DNA of 64,000 nt from the NCBI GenBank assembly GCA_018821435.1, contig JAHJME010000015.1, positions 62,001 to 126,000 of the forward strand, given 5' to 3'. The notes under the pieces were generated by a model that worked only from the letters and a program-made list of their open reading frames with translations, did no database searches and had not been told where the DNA came from. Of the stretch, positions 25,826-33,736 are shown piece by piece. A program made the translations under genes and the position numbers. Origin of the DNA: Alphaproteobacteria bacterium (GTDB lineage Bacteria > Pseudomonadota > Alphaproteobacteria > Caulobacterales > Caulobacteraceae). Numbering within the stretch: position 1 is the stretch's first letter; each line of letters begins with the position of its first letter.

Positions 25826-28800
25826 AGCACGGCCTGCGGTTCGGTCGTCGGCGTCCGGCGCAGCAGGCGGGCCACGAAGGCGGAGACGCGGATCCACACC
25901 GCCCAGGCCGCGACCCCGCCCAGCAGCGCCACGCCGACGTCCAGCAACGGCAGCTCGGGCGCGCCCAACGCCCGCAGCACGCCGCGGAACTGGAAGTGGG
26001 TCAGGTAGATGAACAGGGAGGCGCCGGACAAGGTCAGCACCAGGGCGGTCAGCGGGCGCGGCAGCGGCAGGCGCTTCACGGCCAGGATCAGCACGCCGGC
26101 GCCCAGCACCACCAGCGCTCCGGCCGGGCTGTAGAGCGGCGCGGTGAGGGCCGCGTATGCGATCAGCAGCGCCAGCACGCCCAGCCGTGCGCGTCGCGTC
26201 TGCGCCATCGCGATCAGCGCCCCCAGCATGACGGTGGAGAGATGGGTGGTAGGCAGGTAGTTCACCGCCGTGAACTCCGGTGCGCCCTTGCTGAAGAAGT
26301 CGGGGATGAAGAAGGCCGGGGCCACGAACCGGGTGACGCAGCCCACGGCGAACATCCCCAACGCGAACCGCGCGGCCGTCATCCGCGCCGCGCCGAACCG
26401 CAGGGCGGCCAGCGCCGCCAGCCAGATCAGCGTCATCATCTGGATCGAGCTGTAGATGAACCAGAGATAGAACTCGTGCCCGCCCCAGTGCGGCCCCGAC
26501 AGCTTCGAGTAGTCGACGAAGTTGCCGTAAAGCAGCAGGACCGAGAGGTCGGGCGACTTGCCCATGACGCTCTTCACCGTGAACAGCATCACCGAGAACA
26601 GCATCACCGGCAGCAGCAGCCGGCGAAGGCCCTTCAGGATCGGCTCGGCGGTTCGCCCGGCGAAGGTCTCGGACAGCTGGAACGCGCCGAACATGAAGCC
26701 GAAGACGATCATCAGCCCGACCGTTGCGCCGCCTCCGTAGGTCAGGGCGCCCAGGTGGCCCATGACCACCACGACGATGGAGATCGCGCGCACCAGCATA
26801 GGCGTGTCGACCACGCTCCAGAATCGATTGGCCGTGCGCCGGGCCGCGCACAGCTCGGCGATGGTCATGGCCTGCCAGCCCGATGGGACGACCCCGATCA
26901 CCTCCTCGGTGGCCAGGTAGGCCTGGACGTAGGAGAGGCTGTCGCCGCCCAAGCCGGCGAAGGTGGTGGCGCGCGAGATGCCGGCGTCGCCCAGGACGCC
27001 CGTCCAACGGTCGATCAGCGCCCGCTCGACCGTGTTCGCGCCGGAGAGATCGGCGACGACCGGCCCCTTGTCGCGCCGGGCGCCCAGGGCCTCCAGCGCC
27101 TTTCGGTCGACCTTGCCGCTCGGCAGCAGGGGCAGGGCGGCCAGCACGTGCACGGCGACGGGCGACATGGGTCCGGGCAGGCGCTCGCCCACCTCCCGCA
27201 GGAGGGCGGCCTCATGCGGCGAAGCGCCCGCGCGCGGCGCGACGAACCCGATGATGGCCGGCCCAGCCTCCGCATCGACGAGCAGCGCGATGGCCGCCTC
27301 GACACCGGCGCAGGCCGTCAGCGCGGCCGTCACCTCGGCCAGTTCGACCCGATAACCCCGGACCTTCACCTGATCGTCGGCCCGGCCGAGGAAGTAGACC
27401 GACCCGTCCGGCAGGTAGAACCCGCGATCGCCGGTGCGATAGACGCCCGGCTCGCCGCCCTCGGCCGGCGTGTCGCCCAGCGGCGCGATACGGCCGGCCT
27501 GGACGTAGCCGAGGCTCAGATAGTGGGAGCGTACGGCGATCTCGCCGGCCTCGCCGACGCCCACGGGATCCCCCTGCGCGTTCAGCACCAGAAGCTGGAA
27601 GCCCTCGATGCCCTTGCCGATCGGGACGGCGCCCCACGGCAGGTCGTCGTCGCAGCGCCACCACGCCGCGGCCTGCGGCGTCTCGGTCGATCCGTAGACG
27701 TTGATCTGCTCGGCCCGGGGTGCGACCGCCGCGACCTCGGCGACCAGCGCCGGCGGCAGCCGGTCCCCGCCCCAGAACACCCGGCGCAGATCGGGGAAGC
27801 CGCCGGCCCCCGCCGCGCCCGCCAGCAGCACCTTGCCCATTGCCGGCGTCAGGTGCGCGACCGTCGCGCCGCGCTCGCGCATCCAGTTGGCCAGGGCGCC
27901 CGGCTCGGCGATGACGGCGGCCTCGGGAATCAGAACGGCGGCGCCGTTCGACAGGGCGGCGAACACATCGCGCAACATGGGATCGTGGCCGACACCGGCC
28001 AGCTGGGTGAACCGGTCGTCCGCGCTCAGGCCGAACGTGTCCGCCTGCCAGCGGAGGAAATGGGTCAGCGGCAGGTGATTGCAGGCGATCGCCTTCGGCT
28101 GGCCGGTGCTGCCCGAGGTGAACAGGATGTAGGCGAGATCGCCGCTGGCGGCCTGATCCAGGTCCGCGACCGTGGGGTCCGCCGCGGCGTCGTCCGCCGT
28201 CAGGAGCGGCAAGCCGTGGGCCTCGGCCAGCCGCGCCGCGAGATCGCGCACGCCGTCGGCCCCCGCGGCCAGCACGACGCGAGGCGCGCAGATCTCCAGC
28301 AACTGCATCAGTCGCGGTTCGGGATGAGTGGCGTCGAGCAGGGCGAATGCCCCGCCCGCCCGCGCGACCGCCAGCATGGCGCACACCAGATCGGCCGAAC
28401 GCTCGGCGAGGATGGCCACCCGCTCGCCGGACGAGACCCCCGCCGCCCGCAGGCGGCCGGCCAGGGCGCGCGAACGCCCCTCCAGTTCGGCGTAGGTCCA
28501 GGTGTCGGCCGCGATCACCGCCGGCGCGTCCGGTGTCTCGCGGGCCTTGCGCAGGAAGGCCGCGAAGGTCGGCTCGCCCGCGTCCCGCGACAGGGCGGCC
28601 ATGGGATCCGGCAGCAGGCCCGCGGGGGCCAGCGCGGCGGATCGCACCGCGCGGATCGGCGCCTCTTCGTCCGCAGCGAACGCCTCCAGCAGCCGCGCGA
28701 ACTGCTGCGCCACGGCCAGGATCCGCTCGGGGCCCAGCGTGGACTCGCGGGAGAAGATGATCAGGTCGATCGCGCCCGCATCGTCGTGCACGAAGCGGAG

Positions 28801-29931
28801 GTTGGCGTCGTAGTCGTAGCGGGCCGAGGTCATGTCCGGCCGGGAGATGACCACCCCCTTGGCCTGGGGCGTCTCCTGCTCGGGGAACCAGTTGACGCCG
28901 AACCGGGGCGAGACGCCGGTCAGGCGGATCACGTGGTGATAGGGGACCAGCTCGTTCGCCAGCGCCTCGCGGATCTCGGTCCGGAGGCGGCCTGCCAGGG
29001 TCTTGACGGACTCGTCCTCGTCGACCGCGGTCGCCAGGATCAGGCCGTTGGAGAAGCAGCCGTGGACGCCCTGGGCGCCCGGCACGCCGCGCCGGCCGCC
29101 GCTCTGGAAGGTGGTCGCCACGCGGGTGTCCCCGACCAGACGGGTCAGCAGCACCAGGCAGACCGCGTAGTAGAAGGTGAACTCCGAGACCCCGGCGCGG
29201 ACCGCCGCCGCCTTCGCGTTCGCCACCAGATCGGGCGGCAGGCGCACGCTCACCGGCTCGGGGATATCCGCGCGCTTCTCCATCGCCCGGTCAGCCGGGA
29301 GGCCGCCGATCGAGCCGGTGTCCCGCAGCTTCTCGGCCCAGAACGCCTCCGCCGCGCGATAGCCGTCGGACCCGGCCCAGTCCCAGTTCCAGATCTCGCT
29401 GAACGGGACGGCCGGCGGGAACTCCGTTTCCCCCGAATAGCGGCCCAGGATCTCCGCCATGAAGGCGTCCTTGGCCTCCCCGTCGGCGGTACCGTGGTGA
29501 AACGAGTAGCCGAGGATCGTCTCCTCCGGTCCCAGGTGGATCACCAGGAACCGGGTGAGCGTCAGCGGCGTGAGATCGAGCCGTTGGAAGTACCAGTCGT
29601 TGACCACCACGCGGATGGCGTCCGCCGAGGCGTTCGGCATGTCGTGCTCGACGAAGCCGAAGCGCGCGCGAGGCTCGACGATCCGGGTGAAGACGCCATC
29701 CGGCCCCGCCTCGTAGCGGGCCCTGCGCATCTCGTGCCGCTGACAGGACTGGCGGATCGCATCCTTGAACCGTCCCACGTCCAGCCGGCCGGTGATCCGC
29801 ACCGTCCAGGGATTGCCGAACACGTCCGGCGCCAGGGCGTCGAGGACATAGCGCTCCTCGTTCGGAGCCAACGCGCCACCGGGGGCGCGCGCCGAAGCCT
29901 CTTTGAGCCATCTCCCGACAGGGAAGGACAT
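25822..29931 (-). CDS. C-A-T NRPS-like protein fused to acyltransferase-3 membrane domain
   Basis: 1369 residues from CAT 29929-29931, with GGGGGCC upstream; a few in-frame codons extend further. Domains in order: condensation (about 5-430) with an intact HHxxxDG motif, HHGTADG, at 145-151; adenylation (455-950) with TSGSTGQPK (605-613), NVYGSTETP (744-752), YRTGD (831-835), the DQVKVRGYRVEL hinge and the catalytic Lys in LPSGKVDRKAL (936-946); carrier domain with GGDS, phosphopantetheine Ser at about 998. Then an acyltransferase-3 domain (about 1045-1369) opens with VRAISIVVVVMGH, where the His is the family's conserved residue, followed by about ten membrane helices. The core-4 region HDPMLRDVF and the later HLTPAMG resemble alpha-aminoadipate reductase (Lys2) adenylation domains. 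It probably loads an acid and transfers it to a membrane or envelope acceptor. zwf lies 77 bases upstream on the same strand. Confidence 0.93.
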   Translation of the reverse strand: MSFPVGRWLKEASARAPGGALAPNEERYVLDALAPDVFGNPWTVRITGRLDVGRFKDAIRQSCQRHEMRRARYEAGPDGVFTRIVEPRARFGFVEHDMPNASADAIRVVVNDWYFQRLDLTPLTLTRFLVIHLGPEETILGYSFHHGTADGEAKDAFMAEILGRYSGETEFPPAVPFSEIWNWDWAGSDGYRAAEAFWAEKLRDTGSIGGLPADRAMEKRADIPEPVSVRLPPDLVANAKAAAVRAGVSEFTFYYAVCLVLLTRLVGDTRVATTFQSGGRRGVPGAQGVHGCFSNGLILATAVDEDESVKTLAGRLRTEIREALANELVPYHHVIRLTGVSPRFGVNWFPEQETPQAKGVVISRPDMTSARYDYDANLRFVHDDAGAIDLIIFSRESTLGPERILAVAQQFARLLEAFAADEEAPIRAVRSAALAPAGLLPDPMAALSRDAGEPTFAAFLRKARETPDAPAVIAADTWTYAELEGRSRALAGRLRAAGVSSGERVAILAERSADLVCAMLAVARAGGAFALLDATHPEPRLMQLLEICAPRVVLAAGADGVRDLAARLAEAHGLPLLTADDAAADPTVADLDQAASGDLAYILFTSGSTGQPKAIACNHLPLTHFLRWQADTFGLSADDRFTQLAGVGHDPMLRDVFAALSNGAAVLIPEAAVIAEPGALANWMRERGATVAHLTPAMGKVLLAGAAGAGGFPDLRRVFWGGDRLPPALVAEVAAVAPRAEQINVYGSTETPQAAAWWRCDDDLPWGAVPIGKGIEGFQLLVLNAQGDPVGVGEAGEIAVRSHYLSLGYVQAGRIAPLGDTPAEGGEPGVYRTGDRGFYLPDGSVYFLGRADDQVKVRGYRVELAEVTAALTACAGVEAAIALLVDAEAGPAIIGFVAPRAGASPHEAALLREVGERLPGPMSPVAVHVLAALPLLPSGKVDRKALEALGARRDKGPVVADLSGANTVERALIDRWTGVLGDAGISRATTFAGLGGDSLSYVQAYLATEEVIGVVPSGWQAMTIAELCAARRTANRFWSVVDTPMLVRAISIVVVVMGHLGALTYGGGATVGLMIVFGFMFGAFQLSETFAGRTAEPILKGLRRLLLPVMLFSVMLFTVKSVMGKSPDLSVLLLYGNFVDYSKLSGPHWGGHEFYLWFIYSSIQMMTLIWLAALAALRFGAARMTAARFALGMFAVGCVTRFVAPAFFIPDFFSKGAPEFTAVNYLPTTHLSTVMLGALIAMAQTRRARLGVLALLIAYAALTAPLYSPAGALVVLGAGVLILAVKRLPLPRPLTALVLTLSGASLFIYLTHFQFRGVLRALGAPELPLLDVGVALLGGVAAWAVWIRVSAFVARLLRRTPTTEPQAVL

Positions 29932-30007
29932 TTGGCCCCCAGGGCCGCGACGGCGAAGAGCCGCCAAATGGTATTATGACAGGTCTATTTGCGGCTTCCC
30001 GCAACCA

Positions 30008-31471
30008 TCAGTCGGACCAGTCGCGTCCAAATCGCTCGATGAGCGCAAAAGCGCCAGACGGACCCCAACTTCCGGCCGCATAGGGCTTGGGTCGCAGGCC
30101 GGCCTCGGCCCAGGCGTCGGCGACGCCGTCGACCCAGCGCCAGGCCTCATCGACCTCATCGCGGCGGACGAACAGGGTGGCGTCACCGTGGATCACGTCC
30201 AGCAGCAGACGCTCATAGGCGATCCGCCGTCGGCCACCGGCGCCCTCATAGGTCCGCAGCAGCGACAGCGACAGCGGCAGAGATTGCAGCCGCATCCCGC
30301 CCTGGCTGAGACCCGGCGCCTTGTTCATCAGGCTGAGCTTGATGTCCTCGTCCGGCTGCAGGTCGATGACCAGCCTGTTCGGCGCAAGGTCGCCCGTGGA
30401 CGCGCTGCCGAAGATCGAGTGCGGCACCGGCTTGAACTGGATGGCGACCTGGGTGCGCTTCTCGGGCATCCGCTTGCCGGTGCGCAGGAAGAACGGCACG
30501 CCCGCCCAGCGCCAGTTGTCGATGTCGGCCCGCAGCGCCACGAAGGTCTCGGTGCCGGTCTTCTCGCCGCGCTCGGCCTCATAGCCCTCGACCGATTTCC
30601 CGCCGACGACGCCGGATGTGTACTGGCCGCGCACCGAGGCGGCCTGGACATCGACGCGGGTGAAGCGGCGCAGCGAACGCAGCACCTTCACCTTCTCGTT
30701 GCGCACCGAGTCCGGCTCCATGTCGGCCGGGGGCTCCATGGCCACCAGGCACAGGAGCTGCAGCATGTGGTTCTGCAGCATGTCCCTGAGCGCGCCGTAC
30801 TCGTCGTAGTAGGGCCAGCGCGCGCCGACGCCCTCGGTCTCGGCCACGGTGATCTGCACGTGGTCGATGGTCAGGTTGTTCCAGAGCGGCTCGAACAGGG
30901 TGTTGGCGAAGCGCAGCGCCAGCAGGTTCTGCACCGTCTCCTTGCCCAGGTAATGGTCGATCCGGAAGATCTGGTTCTCGTCGAACACCGCGCCAAGCGA
31001 GGTGTTGATGTGGCGCGAGGTCTCCAGGTCGCGGCCGATCGGCTTTTCCAGGACGATACGGGTGTCGTCCGTGGCGAGGCCGGCGGCGGCCAGCGAGATG
31101 CAGACCTTCTCGTAGAGGCTGGGCGAGATCGCCAGGTAGAAGAAGGGCGCCTTGCAGCCCTCCAGCGCGGGCTTCAGCTTCTGCGCGCCCTCGGCCGTGG
31201 TGGCGTCGGCGCCGACGTAGTTCAGCCGGGCGGCGAACCGCGTCCACACCGCCGCGTCGACGCCTTCGGGCCGCTCGGCCAGCGTCGTATGGGTCTGCTC
31301 CAGGAAGGCGTCGCGGGTCAGATCGGCCCGCGCGGTCGCCACGATCCGGAAGTCTTTCGGCAGGAAGCCGTCGGCATCCAGGAAATAGAGCGACGCCAGC
31401 AGCATCCGGCGCGCCAGGTCGCCGGTGGCGCCGAACAACACGATCGCGTCAGCCTGCGGCGTTGCGGGCAT
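30008..31471 (-). CDS. zwf: Glucose-6-phosphate 1-dehydrogenase
   Basis: 487 residues, the normal length. The dinucleotide-binding motif is GATGDLARR (14-22), the substrate motif EKPIGRD (142-148) and the catalytic signature RIDHYLGKE (170-178). Later blocks (LQNHMLQLLCLVAME, FFLRTGKRMPEKRTQVAIQFK, YERLLLDVIHGDATLFVRRDEV) are all classic for G6PDH. It oxidises glucose-6-phosphate to 6-phosphogluconolactone with NAD(P)+ and feeds pgl and edd. Here it is apart from pgl-edd-glk, with a roughly 9.5 kb block of glycan and NRPS-like genes between. It diverges from otsB with 115 bases of shared regulatory space, and its transcript may continue into the NRPS-like gene. Confidence 0.97.
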   Translation of the reverse strand: MPATPQADAIVLFGATGDLARRMLLASLYFLDADGFLPKDFRIVATARADLTRDAFLEQTHTTLAERPEGVDAAVWTRFAARLNYVGADATTAEGAQKLKPALEGCKAPFFYLAISPSLYEKVCISLAAAGLATDDTRIVLEKPIGRDLETSRHINTSLGAVFDENQIFRIDHYLGKETVQNLLALRFANTLFEPLWNNLTIDHVQITVAETEGVGARWPYYDEYGALRDMLQNHMLQLLCLVAMEPPADMEPDSVRNEKVKVLRSLRRFTRVDVQAASVRGQYTSGVVGGKSVEGYEAERGEKTGTETFVALRADIDNWRWAGVPFFLRTGKRMPEKRTQVAIQFKPVPHSIFGSASTGDLAPNRLVIDLQPDEDIKLSLMNKAPGLSQGGMRLQSLPLSLSLLRTYEGAGGRRRIAYERLLLDVIHGDATLFVRRDEVDEAWRWVDGVADAWAEAGLRPKPYAAGSWGPSGAFALIERFGRDWSD

Positions 31472-31586
31472 GGGGCCTCCCTTGTCGAGCGCCGGAGACC
31501 AGCGCGCGCCGCGCCCGCGGTCAAGGGCGGAAGCGGATCGAAATGCTGCGTTGCGGCGTTAATCCGTCCGAGCGGGTGGGAGTGAG

Positions 31587-32336
31587 ATGCCAGTTGAGTC
31601 CCTGATGGTCGGTCTGCCAGCGCCCAAGCCCCTGCGGTTTGGCGATGCGGCGCTGTTCCTGGACGTCGACGGCACCCTGGCCCCCATCGCCGCGCGGCCC
31701 CAGGACGTGGGCCCCGACGCCCGCCTCACCCGCGTGCTGGATCGCCTGAAAGAGGGCCTGGACGGCCGGCTGGCCGTGGTCAGCGGGCGAACCTTGGAAG
31801 ACATCGACCGGATCCTGGAAGGCCGCATCGTCTGCGTCTCCGCCGTTCACGGCCTGGTGCGCCGCGACTGCGACGGGACGCTGCACCTGCCCGCGGCGCA
31901 CCCCGGCATGGCCCGGGCGACCGCAGCCTTTCGCAAGTTCGCCGCCGAGGATCCCGGCCTGCTGGTCGAGGAGAAGGGACCCAGCGTCGCCCTGCACTTC
32001 CGCCAGGCCCGCGCCCGCGCGCTGGACGCCCGCGCCCTGGCCCGCCGCATCGCCGAGGAAACCGGCCTGGCGCTGCAGGAAGGCGACATGGTCGAGGAGC
32101 TGCGCACGCCCGGCCCGTCCAAGGGCGACTCCATTCGCGACATCATGGCCACCGAGGCCTTCCAAGGCGCGGTTCCGGTGTTCGCCGGCGACGACGCCAC
32201 CGACGAGCACGGATTCGCCGAGGTGGAGCGCCTGGGCGGCTTCGGCGTCCTGGTGGGGCGTCCGCGCGAAACCCACGCCCGCTTCGGCCTGCGGAACGTG
32301 GAGGATGTGCTGGCCTGGCTGGAGGCCGCGCGATGA
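31587..32336 (+). CDS. otsB: Trehalose-6-phosphate phosphatase
   Basis: 249 residues. The HAD-type nucleophile motif [13 protein letters not shown] (DVDGT at 26-30) is followed by [25 protein letters not shown] and the late acidic motif [11 protein letters not shown], which binds the metal. It removes phosphate from trehalose-6-phosphate to give trehalose, a compatible solute in the cytosol. The stop overlaps the otsA start (ATGA), so the two are coupled, and the otsB-otsA order is common in alphaproteobacteria. No strong ribosome site was identified near the ATG; TGGGAGTGAG just upstream may serve. Confidence 0.95.
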   Translation: MPVESLMVGLPAPKPLRFGDAALFLDVDGTLAPIAARPQDVGPDARLTRVLDRLKEGLDGRLAVVSGRTLEDIDRILEGRIVCVSAVHGLVRRDCDGTLHLPAAHPGMARATAAFRKFAAEDPGLLVEEKGPSVALHFRQARARALDARALARRIAEETGLALQEGDMVEELRTPGPSKGDSIRDIMATEAFQGAVPVFAGDDATDEHGFAEVERLGGFGVLVGRPRETHARFGLRNVEDVLAWLEAAR

Positions 32337-33736
32337 GCCGCCTCATCGTCGTCTCCAACCGAGTGAACCCGCCCACCGGCGGCGGCGAGGAGAGCGTCGG
32401 CGGTTTGGCCATGGCCCTTGCGGCGTCGCTGCGCGAGTACTCCGGGATCTGGTTCGGCTGGAGCGGCAAGACGATCGAGAAGTTCACCGGCCATCTCAAC
32501 ATCGAGAAGACCGGCGGGGTCACCGCGGCGACCGTGGACCTCGAGGAGATCGACCTCGACGAATATTACAATGGCTACGCCAACAAGACGCTTTGGCCGC
32601 TGTTCCACTACCGCAACGACCTGGCCGCCTTCGACCGCGCGTTCGACCAGGGCTACAGCCGGGTGAACCGCCGGTTCGCCGAGACCCTGGCGCCGCTGCT
32701 TCAGCCCGACGACATCATCTGGGTGCACGACTACCACCTGATCCCGCTGGCCCGGGAGCTGCGCGCGCTGGGCGTCAAGAACCGTATCGGCTTCTTCCTG
32801 CACATCCCCTGGCCGGCGCACCAGGTGATGATCAACCTGCCCCGTCACCGCCAGCTGGTGGAGTCGATGTTCGACTACGATCTGGTGGGGTTCCAGACCG
32901 CCGAGTACCAGCACGCGTTCGAGGAATATGTGCTGTCAGAGGCCGAGGGCACGATGGTGCGGCCGGGCTGCGTCAAGGGCTTCGGCCGGATGCTGGAGGT
33001 GGGCGCGTTCCCCATCGGCATCGACGCGGCCGACTTCGCCCGGATGGTGAAGAGCTCACGGGCGCGGCGGATGCGCGACCTGATGAAGGCCCACACCGTC
33101 TTCCGCCACCTGATCGTCGGCGTGGACCGGCTGGACTACTCCAAGGGGCTGGAGGAGCGCTTCCTCGGCTTCGAGCACTTCCTGACCAGCAATCCGGACC
33201 TGCGCCGCGAAGTGCTGATGCTGCAGATCGCCCCGGTCAGCCGCGAGGCGGTGGAGGCCTATCAGGAAATCCGTGCCCGGTTGGACTCGCTGTCGGGCCG
33301 CATCAACGGCGAGTTCGCCGACGTCGACTGGGCGCCATTGCGCTGGGTGAACCGCAACTATCGCCGCGACGAGCTGGCCGGCATCTACGGCGCGGCGCGC
33401 GTCGGGCTGGTGACGCCCCTGCGCGACGGGATGAACTTGGTCGCCAAGGAGTATGTCGCGGCCCAGAACCCCGACGATCCCGGCGTGCTGATCCTGTCCC
33501 GCTTCGCCGGCGCCGCCCGGCAGATGGGCGAGGCGCTGCTGGTCAATCCGAACAGTCCGGAAGAGGTGGCCGACGCGCTGCGCCGGGCGCTGGGCATGGA
33601 CAGGCCCGAACGGATCCGACGGTGGTCGGCGCTGTTCGACACGGTCGAGCGCGAGGACGTGGTCGGCTGGCGCGACGCCTTCGTCAGCGCGCTGTCGGGC
33701 ATGAACACCAAGATGCGGCCGGCCCTGGTGGTGTGA
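32333..33736 (+). CDS. otsA: Alpha,alpha-trehalose-phosphate synthase (GT20)
   Basis: 467 residues beginning at ATG 32333 in the otsB stop. It carries GT20 signatures: [14 protein letters not shown], the loop [14 protein letters not shown], the acceptor-site block [48 protein letters not shown] and the donor-site segment [16 protein letters not shown]. It transfers glucose from UDP-glucose to glucose-6-phosphate. The substrate glucose-6-phosphate is also the Zwf substrate encoded next door, so the region sits at a branch point of glucose-6-phosphate use. The end overlaps ligD (TGATG), an odd coupling between trehalose synthesis and DNA repair. Confidence 0.96.
   Translation: MSRLIVVSNRVNPPTGGGEESVGGLAMALAASLREYSGIWFGWSGKTIEKFTGHLNIEKTGGVTAATVDLEEIDLDEYYNGYANKTLWPLFHYRNDLAAFDRAFDQGYSRVNRRFAETLAPLLQPDDIIWVHDYHLIPLARELRALGVKNRIGFFLHIPWPAHQVMINLPRHRQLVESMFDYDLVGFQTAEYQHAFEEYVLSEAEGTMVRPGCVKGFGRMLEVGAFPIGIDAADFARMVKSSRARRMRDLMKAHTVFRHLIVGVDRLDYSKGLEERFLGFEHFLTSNPDLRREVLMLQIAPVSREAVEAYQEIRARLDSLSGRINGEFADVDWAPLRWVNRNYRRDELAGIYGAARVGLVTPLRDGMNLVAKEYVAAQNPDDPGVLILSRFAGAARQMGEALLVNPNSPEEVADALRRALGMDRPERIRRWSALFDTVEREDVVGWRDAFVSALSGMNTKMRPALVV

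Noticed and set aside
23714..27007. A 1097-residue minus-strand frame under the debranching, GH15 and NRPS-like genes
   Set aside because: Shadow of GC-rich genes; no recognisable protein family.
25738..29979. A 1413-residue open frame on the plus strand opposite the NRPS-like gene
   Set aside because: It is a shadow of the minus-strand gene: composition is Arg/Gln/Gly/His-rich with no domain motif, as is usual opposite GC-rich coding sequence.
32305..33735. A long N-terminal extension of ligD
   Set aside because: It is otsA in another frame; LigD begins at 33736 with the phosphoesterase domain.
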